64,000 nucleotides of DNA from an uncultured Psychroflexus sp. (GTDB taxonomy: Bacteria > Bacteroidota > Bacteroidia > Flavobacteriales > Flavobacteriaceae), in the NCBI GenBank assembly GCA_913062845.1, contig CAJXVZ010000010.1:1-64000 (forward strand). The letters are read 5' to 3'. Within the stretch, counting starts at the first letter, position 1, and the number at the start of each line of letters is the position of its first letter. Shown here piece after piece: positions 48,475 through 57,395 of this stretch. A program made the translations under genes and the position numbers. The notes below the pieces were generated by a model. The model worked only from the letters and a program-made list of their open reading frames with translations. It made no database searches and was not told the DNA's origin.

Positions 48475-48873
48475 TTATATCGTAAGATAAGATGTAAGAT
48501 TTTCAGGTGTCTCATCTGCAGGATGACTCATTAAATAGATCTTGAACAATTTATCATCCTTGATTTCCCAAAAACTAAAAAAATGCGCCAATGCAATGCT
48601 TTCAGGATGCTCCAAAGTTTCTACATGATAAGTAAATCGAACGGATACTTTTTTATCCTCTGCTATGGCATGGCTAATTTCCGCTGTTAGGGTATCAAAA
48701 CTTTTACCCATTCCCAAAACAATTTCTTTAAATTCTTTAAAGTCCAGTTTTGAAAAACCTTCGCTGCTATTCCAACTTATTGTTACGTCCGGGTGTATGA
48801 ATTTCTCATAAACACTTTCATCCTTATAATAGTCTGAATTTAAGAACTCTAATACCAATTCTTTATTGCTCAT
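48475..48873 (-). CDS. NTF2-like (SnoaL-type) protein
   Basis: 132 residues. KELVLEFLNSDYYKDESVYE followed by FIHPDVTISWNSSEGF and the strand-rich end fit the NTF2-like cone fold. Such proteins range from enzymes to binding proteins; no catalytic residues point to a reaction. It overlaps the end of the LpxD-like gene by 4 bases (ATGA), so it is the last gene of the lipid A operon. Confidence 0.82.
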   Translation of the reverse strand: MSNKELVLEFLNSDYYKDESVYEKFIHPDVTISWNSSEGFSKLDFKEFKEIVLGMGKSFDTLTAEISHAIAEDKKVSVRFTYHVETLEHPESIALAHFFSFWEIKDDKLFKIYLMSHPADETPENLTSYLTI

Positions 48874-49811
48874 TTCAAATGTTTTTTCAATTGGTTCATT
48901 ACATCAGGCAGCCTGCTCACTGAAGCCAATTCTCTGTATTTTTTTCTGATATCTGCAGCCGGTGATCCAAAATAGGTTGTCCCCGGTTCACAATTTTTAC
49001 TTACTCCGGATGTCGCTAAAATAACTGACTTCCTGCCTATGGTAAGACCACTGGCAATACCTACCTGTCCCCATATTGTCACTTCGTCTTCAACTACAAC
49101 ACAGCCCGCAATACCAACCTGTGCAGCAATAATACATCTTTCGCCAATTATGGTATCATGACCAATCTGGACTTGGTTGTCTATCTTTGTTCCTTTTTTG
49201 ATAATCGTTTTTGCTGTAACACCTTTATCTATTGTGGTGTTAGCGCCCAATTCAACATCACTTTCAATCATTACACTACCACCGGACTTTAACTTATCAT
49301 GGTAGGTTTGTCTGTTTTTGTAGTAAAAAGCATCAGCACCTAAGACGACACCAGAATGTATGATCACGTTATCTCCGATTTCAACACCATCATAAATTGA
49401 TACATTTGAGTGTATCAAACAGTTCTTGCCAATTTTCACATCATGTCCTATGAAGACATTCGGCTGTACAATTGAGCCTTCTCCTATTTCTGCAGTCTCG
49501 CTTATGTCTTGACTGGCCTTTTTAAATCCGCCAAAATAATCTGTAAGCTTATTAAAATCTCTAAAAGGGTCATCTGAAATCAAAAGAGCCTTTCCCTCAG
49601 GACACTCCACTTCCTTATTGATAAGAATCACGCTGGCTTTGGATTGTAAGGCTTTGTCATAATATTTAGGATGATCCACAAATACGATCTCACCGTGACC
49701 GATTACATGAATCTCATTCATGCCTACAATTGGAAATTCATCTTCCCCAACATATGAACAATTCAATATGGTGGCAATTTGCTTTAAGGTATGTGGAGAT
49801 GGAAATTTCAT
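48870..49811 (-). CDS. LpxD-like hexapeptide acyltransferase (second copy)
   Basis: 313 residues. An N-terminal LpxD-type domain (HTLKQIATILNCSYVGEDEF, then MNEIHVIGHGEIVFVDHPKY) precedes hexapeptide repeats from about 105 to 265 (IGKNCLIHSNVSIYDGVEIG, IDKGVTAKTIIKKGTKIDNQ, VQIGHDTIIG). The C-terminal helices are shorter than in the lpxD at 53.2-54.2 kb. It may be a divergent N-acyltransferase for a lipid A variant or another sugar nucleotide. Placed between efp and the NTF2-like gene. Confidence 0.88.
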   Translation of the reverse strand: MKFPSPHTLKQIATILNCSYVGEDEFPIVGMNEIHVIGHGEIVFVDHPKYYDKALQSKASVILINKEVECPEGKALLISDDPFRDFNKLTDYFGGFKKASQDISETAEIGEGSIVQPNVFIGHDVKIGKNCLIHSNVSIYDGVEIGDNVIIHSGVVLGADAFYYKNRQTYHDKLKSGGSVMIESDVELGANTTIDKGVTAKTIIKKGTKIDNQVQIGHDTIIGERCIIAAQVGIAGCVVVEDEVTIWGQVGIASGLTIGRKSVILATSGVSKNCEPGTTYFGSPAADIRKKYRELASVSRLPDVMNQLKKHLK

Positions 49812-49870
49812 TTTCAGCTAAATATTTTGGGTATTGTTTTTTCAAAAGTGAGCCATACTCGAAGTGATGA

Positions 49871-50437
49871 CTACTCTTTGACTCTTTCTTTGTAAGTTCC
49901 CTTTTCGGTTTCTATTTTTATTTTATCACCTTCATTTATAAATAAGGGAACATTAACTTCAAAACCAGTCTCTACTGTTGCCGGTTTTGTAGCATTGGTT
50001 GCTGTGTTCCCTTTGACACCGGGTTCAGTATGTGTTACTTCTAAAATAACATTAGGTGGCATTTCTACAGATAAGGGTTCATTGTTCTCTGTATTTATCA
50101 TTACTGTAACGACCTCGCCTTCTTTCATTAAACCGGGCATGTCCAAAGCAGCTTCTAATAATCTTATTTGTGTGTAGTCTTCTTCATTCATAAAATGATA
50201 AAACTCACCATCATTATATAAATACTGAAACTTATGTGTTTCTACACGAACATCATCAATTTTATGTCCTGCTGAAAAAGTGTTTTCAATGACTTTGCCT
50301 GTTGTTACACTTTTTAATTTTGTTCTTACAAATGCTGGACCTTTTCCTGGTTTTACATGAAGAAATTCTACAATTTTAAAAATATCATGATTGTATTTGA
50401 TGCACAATCCGTTTCTTATATCACTTGTTGTTGCCAT
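49871..50437 (-). CDS. efp: elongation factor P
   Basis: 188 residues. MATTSDIRNGLCIKYNHDIF and VEFLHVKPGKGPAFVRTKLK are the EF-P start; the loop KPGKGPA carries Lys32 at the tip that is modified in some bacteria. Two OB domains follow. EF-P relieves ribosomes stalled on proline runs. It sits 60 bases before the second LpxD-like gene and is separated from lpxA by the four-helix-bundle cassette. Confidence 0.97.
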   Translation of the reverse strand: MATTSDIRNGLCIKYNHDIFKIVEFLHVKPGKGPAFVRTKLKSVTTGKVIENTFSAGHKIDDVRVETHKFQYLYNDGEFYHFMNEEDYTQIRLLEAALDMPGLMKEGEVVTVMINTENNEPLSVEMPPNVILEVTHTEPGVKGNTATNATKPATVETGFEVNVPLFINEGDKIKIETEKGTYKERVKE

Positions 50438-50442
50438 TATTT

Positions 50443-50478
50443 AGTGTTAAGTAATTAGTATTTAGTGTCAAGTTTTTA
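50443..50478. repeat. TTAGTGT-type repeat, left flank of the four-helix cassette
   Basis: Units TTAGTGTTAAG, TTAGTATTTAGTGTCAAG lie between the efp start and the end of the four-helix-bundle gene. The complementary pattern (ACACTAAACACT and similar) lies on the other side of the gene. Confidence 0.6.
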
Positions 50479-50850
50479 TTAAGATGATTTTGAGCCAAAT
50501 TTTTCTGGATTCAAGATCATAAAATTTATGAGTTTTGATATTTCAATTGATTCATTTTTTAGGTTTTCGAAGGTCTGCTTCTCAATATACTCACATGAAA
50601 AGGCAAATTCTAACCAGGTTTGCGTTTCAGCATTTTCAGCGTCACAATCTGTTAATTTACTAATAAAATGTTTTTGATAACGGCGTTTGCAATAGGCTTC
50701 CGACAAGTTAGCACAAACACTTCTTGAGGATCTTCTTATCTGGTCTGTAAGTGAGTAAGTTTCTTCTTTCGGGAATTCTTTAGATATCTTAAAAATGCTC
50801 ATGGCCAGATCGAAACCTTTCTTGTAAGCTATTAAATTTTGAACTCTCAT
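50479..50850 (-). CDS. four-helix-bundle protein (23S rRNA intervening-sequence type)
   Basis: 123 residues. NLIAYKKGFDLAMSIFKISK, then FPKEETYSLTDQIRRSSRSV, CANLSEAYCKRRYQKHFISK and DAENAETQTWLEFA are the conserved blocks of the S23/IVP four-helix family, first found in intervening sequences of 23S rRNA and related to the Avd accessory protein of diversity-generating elements. Its function is unknown. It interrupts the lpxA-efp gene order and is bracketed by TTAGTGT-like repeats, which suggests a mobile or formerly mobile cassette. Confidence 0.9.
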   Translation of the reverse strand: MRVQNLIAYKKGFDLAMSIFKISKEFPKEETYSLTDQIRRSSRSVCANLSEAYCKRRYQKHFISKLTDCDAENAETQTWLEFAFSCEYIEKQTFENLKNESIEISKLINFMILNPEKFGSKSS

Positions 50851-50961
50851 GTACTTTAAACTTTAATTAATATTGATGTAATCCCTGTTGTATATGCCAA
50901 CAATTTAATTACAAACTCAAAATTTGACTTATCTGCGGAAATTCTCGAATTCAAATTACAC

Positions 50962-51032
50962 ATTCGACACTCTCTATTCCACACTGAACATTCCTCACTA
51001 TACACTAAACACTCCACACTATATACTAATTT
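50962..51032. repeat. ACACTAA-type repeat, right flank of the four-helix cassette
   Basis: A run of near-heptameric units (GACACTCTCTATTCCACACT, then GAACATTCCTCACTATACAC, TAAACACTCCACACTATATA, CTAA) directly before the lpxA stop. Read on the other strand it is TTAGTATATAGTGTGGAGTG and so on, the same type as the left flank. Confidence 0.65.
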
Positions 51033-51815
51033 TTAATTCGAAAAGTATCCTTTCATTATGCCACGCTGAGAATCTTTGATAAATTGAAGAATCTCGTCTC
51101 GCTCCGGTGTAGCTTCCATTTCAGCTTCTATGATTGAAAGTGCCTGAGTATTATTAAAGTTTTTTTGATAAAGTATTCTATAAATATTTTGTATCTCTCT
51201 GATCTTTTCGGTCTCAAAACCACGTCTTCTTAATCCAACCGAATTTATACCTACGTAAGACAGAGGTTCTCTGGCTGCCTTTACGTAAGGCGGAACGTCT
51301 TTTCTCACCAATGACCCACCTGTTATAAAAGCATGTTGCCCAATACTGCAAAATTGTTGTACTGCGGCCATACCTGCCAATACAACATGATCTCCAACGG
51401 TAATGTGACCGGCTAGAGTACTATTATTTGAGAAAACGCAATTATCTCCAACAATACAGTCGTGCGCTATATGGCAATAAGCCATGATCCAGCAGTTTTT
51501 ACCAACTTTAGTTTTGTATCGGTCTGAGGTTCCTCTGTTTATAGTAACACATTCTCTGATAGTGGTGTTATCTCCGATTTCGGTAACTGTATCTTCGTCT
51601 TCAAATTTTTTGTCCTGAGGAATTGCAGAAATTACTGCACCAGGAAAAATACTTACATTCTTTCCTATTCTTGCCCCTTCCATGATGGTTACATTAGAAC
51701 CGATCCATGATCCCTCGCCAATAACAACATTGTTGTGTATTGTCGTGAAAGGTTCGATGACTACATTTTTTGCGATCTTTGCTCCAGGATGAACGTAGGC
51801 TAGCGGTTGATTCAT
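51033..51815 (-). CDS. lpxA: UDP-N-acetylglucosamine acyltransferase LpxA
   Basis: 260 residues. Hexapeptide repeats from residue 5 on (YVHPGAKIAKNVVIEPFTTI) and the catalytic region VGKNCWIMAYCHIAHDCIVG with the active His, then the C-terminal helical part (LSYVGINSVGLRRRGFETEK). It performs the first step of lipid A synthesis in the cytoplasm. It starts 6 bases after lpxC-fabZ in the order lpxD, lpxC-fabZ, lpxA. Confidence 0.97.
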   Translation of the reverse strand: MNQPLAYVHPGAKIAKNVVIEPFTTIHNNVVIGEGSWIGSNVTIMEGARIGKNVSIFPGAVISAIPQDKKFEDEDTVTEIGDNTTIRECVTINRGTSDRYKTKVGKNCWIMAYCHIAHDCIVGDNCVFSNNSTLAGHITVGDHVVLAGMAAVQQFCSIGQHAFITGGSLVRKDVPPYVKAAREPLSYVGINSVGLRRRGFETEKIREIQNIYRILYQKNFNNTQALSIIEAEMEATPERDEILQFIKDSQRGIMKGYFSN

Positions 51816-51821
51816 AAATAA

Positions 51822-53222
51822 TTATTTTTGTTTTACAATTTGAGCCATGAGTTCTGCTTCTGAGGCAAGTTTTCCATTAACGTATGTGTAACCCTGCATG
51901 TGACAAATGCCTCGCCTGATTGGCGATATGAGTTCCAGCTTGAAGATTAAAGTATCACCTGGAGTCACTTTTTGTTTAAATTTCACATTGTCCATTTTCA
52001 TGAAGAATGTCAAATAATTTTCAGGATCAGGAACAGTGCTTAAAGCCAGAATTCCACCGGTTTGAGCCATAGCTTCTACCTGAAGTACACCAGGCATGAC
52101 TGGCTGACCAGGGAAGTGACCAACAAAAAAAGGCTCGTTCATCGTGACATTTTTTATGCCAACGACATATTTGTCAGTGAGTTCATAAATTTTGTCTACC
52201 AATAAAAAAGGAGGTCTGTGTGGTAACCTCTTCATTATTTCTGTAACGTCAAAAAGAGGTTGAGCGTTCAGATCTATCTGAGGGACTTTATTCCTTTTTT
52301 CTGTTTTTATAATTTTTGCTAATTTTTTAGCAAATTGTGTATTTACTGTATGTCCTGGTTTATTAGCAATAACTTTTCCACGTATTCGCGTTCCTGTAAG
52401 TGCTAAGTCTCCAAGAACGTCTAAAAGTTTATGCCTGGCCGCTTCATTTGGGTAATGAAGTGTGAGGTTATCAAGTATGCCATTAGGTTTGATACTTATT
52501 TCATCTTTACCAAAGGCTTCTTTAAGTTTTTCAACAGTTTGCGGATTAAGTTCTTTGTCTACATATACTATGGCGTTGTTTAGATCGCCACCTTTGATGA
52601 GGCCGTTATCCAGTAACATTTCTATTTCATGCAAGAAACTGAAGGTCCTTGAATTAGAAATTTCTTTTTTAAATTCTTTGACAGATTTGATAGATGCATT
52701 TTGAGTACCTAATACTTTCGTGCCAAAGTCAACCATCGTTGTAACCTGATAATTTTCAGCAGGCATCAAAATAATTTCCGAACCATCTTCATCTGCAAAT
52801 GAAATTACATCTTTAACGATATATTCCTCTCTCTCGGCATCTTGTTCGACTTTTCCTGCTTTTTCCAATGCTTCTACAAAGAATTTTGATGACCCGTCCA
52901 TGATCGGCGGTTCTGAAGCATTAAGTTCTATCAGAACATTATCAATATCTAATCCTACACATGCGGCAAGAACATGCTCAGTGGTTTGAATTTTTACACC
53001 ATTTTTTTCTAATGTGGTTCCCCGTTGGGTATCTGTTACCAGATTGGCGTCGGCTGGTATGATTGGTTTTCCTTCCAGATCAATTCTTTGAAAGGCAAAA
53101 CCATGATTAACATCGGCTGGTTTAAAGGTGATTTTTACGTTTTCACCCGTATGAAGTCCTACGCCTTCTAAGCTGACTTCATTTTTAATTGTGGTTTGGT
53201 TACTGGGTTTGCTTTTCTTCAT
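51822..53222 (-). CDS. lpxC-fabZ: bifunctional LpxC-FabZ
   Basis: 466 residues, a natural fusion typical of Bacteroidota. Residues 1-300 are the zinc deacetylase LpxC (SLEGVGLHTGENVKITF, EHVLAACVGL, HKLLDVLGDLAL). Residues about 330-466 are the FabZ dehydratase (RLPHRPPFLLVDKI, then GHFPGQPVMPGVLQVEA with H369 and E383). It joins the committed step of lipid A synthesis to 3-hydroxyacyl-ACP dehydration, balancing lipid A and fatty acid production. Its start lies 23 bases inside lpxD. Confidence 0.97.
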   Translation of the reverse strand: MKKSKPSNQTTIKNEVSLEGVGLHTGENVKITFKPADVNHGFAFQRIDLEGKPIIPADANLVTDTQRGTTLEKNGVKIQTTEHVLAACVGLDIDNVLIELNASEPPIMDGSSKFFVEALEKAGKVEQDAEREEYIVKDVISFADEDGSEIILMPAENYQVTTMVDFGTKVLGTQNASIKSVKEFKKEISNSRTFSFLHEIEMLLDNGLIKGGDLNNAIVYVDKELNPQTVEKLKEAFGKDEISIKPNGILDNLTLHYPNEAARHKLLDVLGDLALTGTRIRGKVIANKPGHTVNTQFAKKLAKIIKTEKRNKVPQIDLNAQPLFDVTEIMKRLPHRPPFLLVDKIYELTDKYVVGIKNVTMNEPFFVGHFPGQPVMPGVLQVEAMAQTGGILALSTVPDPENYLTFFMKMDNVKFKQKVTPGDTLIFKLELISPIRRGICHMQGYTYVNGKLASEAELMAQIVKQK

Positions 53223-54243
53223 AAGTATGAAGTTTTTTTTCTAGGGTTTCTATTTTTTTGATGAGTTTTGGTAAATTCTTAAAATGAACGTAAGATTTAT
53301 TGAAATCGCCGTATCCTAAAGCTGGAGTACCTTGTAAAACCTCATCATCTTTGACGTTTCTCCCTATGCCAGTCTGCGCCTGTATTTTTACCCGATTTCC
53401 AATGGTGATATGACCAACTATGCCTACCTGGCCACCAATGAGACAGTTTTCACCTATTTTGGTAGAGCCGGCAATTCCGGTTTGGGCAGCAATAGCAGTG
53501 TGTTTGCCTATTTCTACATTATGAGCAATTTGTATCTGATTATCCAGTTTTACTCCGTCGTGAATAACCGTTGAGCCGAGAGTTGCTCTATCTATGGTTG
53601 TTCCGGCACCAACATCTACATAATTACCGATGATAACATTTCCAATCTGGGGAACTTTTTTATAAACACCTGACTCGTCAGGCGAAAAGCCAAATCCATC
53701 AGCACCAATAACAGCATTACCATGTATTACACAGTTATTGCCAATAATTGTTTCTGAGTAGACCTTACAGCCAGGAAATAATATGGAATTGTCACCTATA
53801 CTTACATTGTCTCCAACATAAGTTTCGGGATATATTTTTACGTTTTTTCCAATTTTTACATTATCTCCAATAAAAGCAAATGTACCTACATATATATTTT
53901 CTCCGAGTTCTGCGGACTCCGAAATATGAGCACGTTCGTCTATTCCTGTCTTGTTAAGTTTGATTTGATTATAATATTCAAGTAATTTGGAAAATGAGTC
54001 GTAAGGATTCTTTACTTTTATCAGTGTAGTAGATAAGTCCTGGGTTTTCTCAAAATCATCTGCAACTATACATACACTGGCCTTGGTTGTATAAATGTAT
54101 GAAGTATATTTAGGATTGGCAAGAAACGTCAAAGACCCCTTTTCTCCTTCTTCAATTTTAGAAAGTTTAAATACTTCAGCGTCTTCGTCTCCGATGATTG
54201 TGCCCTCGAGCAATTCTGCTATTTGACTTGCTTTAAATTTCAT
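53200..54243 (-). CDS. lpxD: UDP-3-O-acylglucosamine N-acyltransferase LpxD
   Basis: 347 residues. N-terminal uridine-binding domain (FKASQIAELLEGTIIGDEDA, GSLTFLANPKYTSYIYTTKA), then hexapeptide repeats from about 105 to 310 with NAVIGADGFGFSP and the catalytic IQIAHNVEIGKH motif, and a C-terminal coiled helix. It adds the second acyl chain in lipid A synthesis. First gene of the lipid A block, overlapping lpxC-fabZ by 23 bases. Confidence 0.97.
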   Translation of the reverse strand: MKFKASQIAELLEGTIIGDEDAEVFKLSKIEEGEKGSLTFLANPKYTSYIYTTKASVCIVADDFEKTQDLSTTLIKVKNPYDSFSKLLEYYNQIKLNKTGIDERAHISESAELGENIYVGTFAFIGDNVKIGKNVKIYPETYVGDNVSIGDNSILFPGCKVYSETIIGNNCVIHGNAVIGADGFGFSPDESGVYKKVPQIGNVIIGNYVDVGAGTTIDRATLGSTVIHDGVKLDNQIQIAHNVEIGKHTAIAAQTGIAGSTKIGENCLIGGQVGIVGHITIGNRVKIQAQTGIGRNVKDDEVLQGTPALGYGDFNKSYVHFKNLPKLIKKIETLEKKLHTYEEKQTQ

Positions 54244-54418
54244 TTTGGCAAAAATAGGAAAAAAACTTTACTCAAGAAATAGAATAGAATTTTACAGTCA
54301 CTGCCCTAACCAACTATCTATTCTTTAAAAAGGAGATGACAGTTTAAATGAGCATATGAAAGACTAAATGATTAATGTAGCAATCTTCGGCACTTTAGTG
54401 ATTTATAATATTGTATAA

Positions 54419-55648
54419 CTAATGGATATCTTTCGGATAGCATAAGTAATACTTCACAACCGGTTTTGCCAGAGTTTTTAAATTGAGCTGATCTGAAATT
54501 TCTGAAACTTCTTTAATTTTTCCATTTTTATATAAGATCATAATTCTCTGATAATCGTAATTGTAAGCCTGATTAGAGGTGCTACCCTTGAAAATAAAAT
54601 AATTGACTTCTTCATCAGTCAGGTGGTACTTTTCTTTGATCTTTAATTTTAGATCTTCAATTTTTGATGGTTTTATGTCTTTTTTTTTGAGCTTCACTTT
54701 AAAAAGCTTTCGGTTTATCACCATCTTACACAACGTACTCAGTACTTTGTCCGGATGACTCTGCCATTCTTTGATAGCCATTACAATATCGTAGTCGTCA
54801 AGTTTGGCAAAATCTTTCATAATATGCTCATCAAAAAAATCTTTAGTGATGTTGTGTTGTAGAAAATAGTTTAATGTTTTATTTGAGCATAAATTTTGAT
54901 CTGTGCTGATCAGGTCTTTAGCTCTTTTAAGGATCTTGATAAGAATGAGCTCTGCGCCAAGTCCGGCTTTATGCAAATAAACCTGCCAGTACATTAATCT
55001 TCTGGCAAGCAGAAACTTTTCAACTGAATAGGCGCCCTTTTCTTCAATAAGCAGTTGATTGTCCTTTACATTCAACATAGCGATTAGCCTGTCAGAATTG
55101 ATGTTTCCTTCAGCAACTCCTGTGTAAAAGCTATCTCGTTTCAGATAATCCAGTCTGTCTATGTCTAATTGGCTTGATATTAACTGGTTTAAAAATGTTT
55201 TCTTGTAGCTGCCTTTGAATATTTTAATGGCCAAATCTAATTTCCCATGAAATTCTTCATTGAGCTTTTCCATAAACTTGACAGATAGCGTTTCATGACT
55301 TAAGCCTTCTATCAGGCTATTTTCCAAAGCGTGTGAAAAAGGACCGTGACCAATATCGTGCAGTAAAATGGCTATCAGTGTGGACTCTTCTTCAGTTTTT
55401 GAAATATCAACACCTTTAAACTTCAATGTATTTATGGCTTTTTGCATTAAATGAAGACAACCTAGTGCATGTTGAAATCGGGTATGTTGTGCGCCGGGAT
55501 AAACCAGATGAGATAATCCCATTTGTGATATCCTTCTAAGTCTCTGAAAGTAAGGGTGCTCAATAATATCAAAAATCAGTTCACTTGGAATGGTAATAAA
55601 TCCATATATTGGGTCGTTTATAATTTTGAGTTTGTTTTGTTTTTTCAA
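54419..55648 (-). CDS. HD-domain phosphohydrolase
   Basis: 409 residues. INDPIYGFITIPSELIFDII and QRLRRISQMGLSHLVYPGA lead into the HD metal site: HTRFQHALG, then LLHDIGHGPFSHALEN and later DIDRLDYLKRDSF with the last Asp. This is the dGTPase-like family (COG1078 type), probably hydrolysing a nucleotide phosphate. The only start after the in-frame TAA is TTG at 55648. It is divergent from porX with 35 bases between. Confidence 0.9.
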   Translation of the reverse strand: MKKQNKLKIINDPIYGFITIPSELIFDIIEHPYFQRLRRISQMGLSHLVYPGAQHTRFQHALGCLHLMQKAINTLKFKGVDISKTEEESTLIAILLHDIGHGPFSHALENSLIEGLSHETLSVKFMEKLNEEFHGKLDLAIKIFKGSYKKTFLNQLISSQLDIDRLDYLKRDSFYTGVAEGNINSDRLIAMLNVKDNQLLIEEKGAYSVEKFLLARRLMYWQVYLHKAGLGAELILIKILKRAKDLISTDQNLCSNKTLNYFLQHNITKDFFDEHIMKDFAKLDDYDIVMAIKEWQSHPDKVLSTLCKMVINRKLFKVKLKKKDIKPSKIEDLKLKIKEKYHLTDEEVNYFIFKGSTSNQAYNYDYQRIMILYKNGKIKEVSEISDQLNLKTLAKPVVKYYLCYPKDIH

Positions 55649-55683
55649 GATAAATTCAACTTAATTTCAACAAATATAAGCAT

Positions 55684-57240
55684 ATGGGCAATATAAAGAT
55701 ACTTTGGGTAGATGATGAAATAGATTTACTTAAACCACACATCATGTTTTTGAACAAAAAGAATTATGATGTCACTACATGTCAAAGTGGGATGGAAGCC
55801 TTGGAAGCGATGGACGAAGAACGCTTTGATATGGTATTTCTGGACGAAAACATGCCCGGACTATCAGGTATTGATACACTGGCAGAAATAAAATCCAAGC
55901 AGAATAATCTGCCAGTGGTTATGATAACTAAAAATGAGGAAGAGTACATTATGGAAGAGGCCATTGGTTCTAAAATCGCAGATTATCTGATAAAACCGGT
56001 AAACCCGAACCAGATCTTATTGAGTTTAAAGAAAAATTTAGATCATAGTCGTTTAGTTTCAGAGCATACCACCTCTCAGTATCAACAGGCTTTTAGAAAG
56101 ATATCCATGGACTTATCGATGGTAAACTCCCATGAAGACTGGGTTGAAGTTTATAAACAACTACTCTATTGGGAAATGGAACTCGATCAGCTTGATGATA
56201 CGTCTATGATTGAAATTTTAGAAACCCAAAAAAAGGAGGCCAATGCTGCTTTTTTTAAATTTATTTCTAAAAATTACGAATCCTGGTTTGATAAAAATTC
56301 GGAGGATTCACCGGTCTTGTCACATCAACTTTTCAGAGAAAAAGTATTACCTGAATTAAGTGATAATCAACCCACATTACTGGTCGTTGTGGATAACTTA
56401 AGATATGACCAGTTAAGGGCCATTGAGCCTATTATCAATAACCACTTCAGAAAACAAAAGGAAGAATCTTTTTACAGCATTTTACCAACGGCGACACAGT
56501 ATGCCAGAAATGCAATTTTTTCGGGCCTGATGCCTTTGGATATGCAAAAATTATATCCAGGATTATGGTTGAATGATACGGATGAAGGTGGTAAAAATCT
56601 TAATGAAGATAAATTTCTTGAACATCAGTTGAAGCGCTTAGGTCAGAACATCAAGCATTCCTATCATAAAATTACTTCTTTGGACGGTGGAAAGCAATTG
56701 GCAGATAATTTCGCAAAATACAAGAATGATGACCTTACGGTTGTAGTTTACAACTTTGTAGATATGTTGTCTCACGCTAAAACGGAAATGCAGGTTATCA
56801 AGGAATTAGCTTCAAACGATAAGTCCTACAGGTCTTTGACGAAGAGTTGGTTTCAGAACTCTCCACTTTTAGACATGATCATCAAGGCACAAAGGCTTGG
56901 ATTTAAGCTTGTTTTAACTACAGACCATGGTACAATAAACGTCAAAAATCCTTCAAAAGTTATTGGAGACAAAAATACCAGTACCAACCTTAGGTATAAG
57001 ACAGGAAGGAGTTTGTCTTTTAATGAGAAAGAAGTTTATGCCGTAAAGGACCCATCTTCAATCAGACTGCCGAGTATCAATATGAGCAGTTCTTTTGTCT
57101 TTGCCAAAGGTGATTATTTCCTGGCTTATCCAAACAACTTCAATTACTATGTTCAGTATTACAGAAATACCTTTCAGCATGGTGGTATATCTTTAGAAGA
57201 AATGATCATTCCGTTTACAGTATTTTTGCCTAAAGCATAG
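55684..57240 (+). CDS. porX: T9SS response regulator PorX
   Basis: 518 residues. A CheY-like receiver (KILWVDDEIDLL with D10 and D11, phospho-acceptor D54 in VFLDENMPG, K104 in DYLIKPVNP) is followed by helices and a large PglZ phosphodiesterase-type domain from about residue 220 (LLVVVDNLRYDQLRAIEPII, YNFVDMLSHAKTEM, LTTDHGTI). PorX with the kinase PorY and sigma factor SigP controls type IX secretion genes in Porphyromonas. It starts 35 bases from the divergent HD gene. Confidence 0.95.
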   Translation: MGNIKILWVDDEIDLLKPHIMFLNKKNYDVTTCQSGMEALEAMDEERFDMVFLDENMPGLSGIDTLAEIKSKQNNLPVVMITKNEEEYIMEEAIGSKIADYLIKPVNPNQILLSLKKNLDHSRLVSEHTTSQYQQAFRKISMDLSMVNSHEDWVEVYKQLLYWEMELDQLDDTSMIEILETQKKEANAAFFKFISKNYESWFDKNSEDSPVLSHQLFREKVLPELSDNQPTLLVVVDNLRYDQLRAIEPIINNHFRKQKEESFYSILPTATQYARNAIFSGLMPLDMQKLYPGLWLNDTDEGGKNLNEDKFLEHQLKRLGQNIKHSYHKITSLDGGKQLADNFAKYKNDDLTVVVYNFVDMLSHAKTEMQVIKELASNDKSYRSLTKSWFQNSPLLDMIIKAQRLGFKLVLTTDHGTINVKNPSKVIGDKNTSTNLRYKTGRSLSFNEKEVYAVKDPSSIRLPSINMSSSFVFAKGDYFLAYPNNFNYYVQYYRNTFQHGGISLEEMIIPFTVFLPKA

Positions 57241-57395
57241 AAGCCAAAGCCCCTCCATCCGGATAATTATCGGAATTCCTAAGGGTTAGACTTAAAAAAT
57301 TTCTTCTCTTGAAGGAACTAGTCTGCATTCAAAGGCAGGGATTAAGGTAGGTGTTAGATTTCTAAGTTTAAAAATAGTTAAATTGCATTTTAGTT

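Noticed and set aside
50479-50850. Diversity-generating retroelement because of the Avd-like protein
   Set aside because: No reverse transcriptase, template repeat or variable repeat is visible nearby.
50443-51032. CRISPR array
   Set aside because: The repeat units are short, degenerate and without regular spacers, and no cas gene is near.
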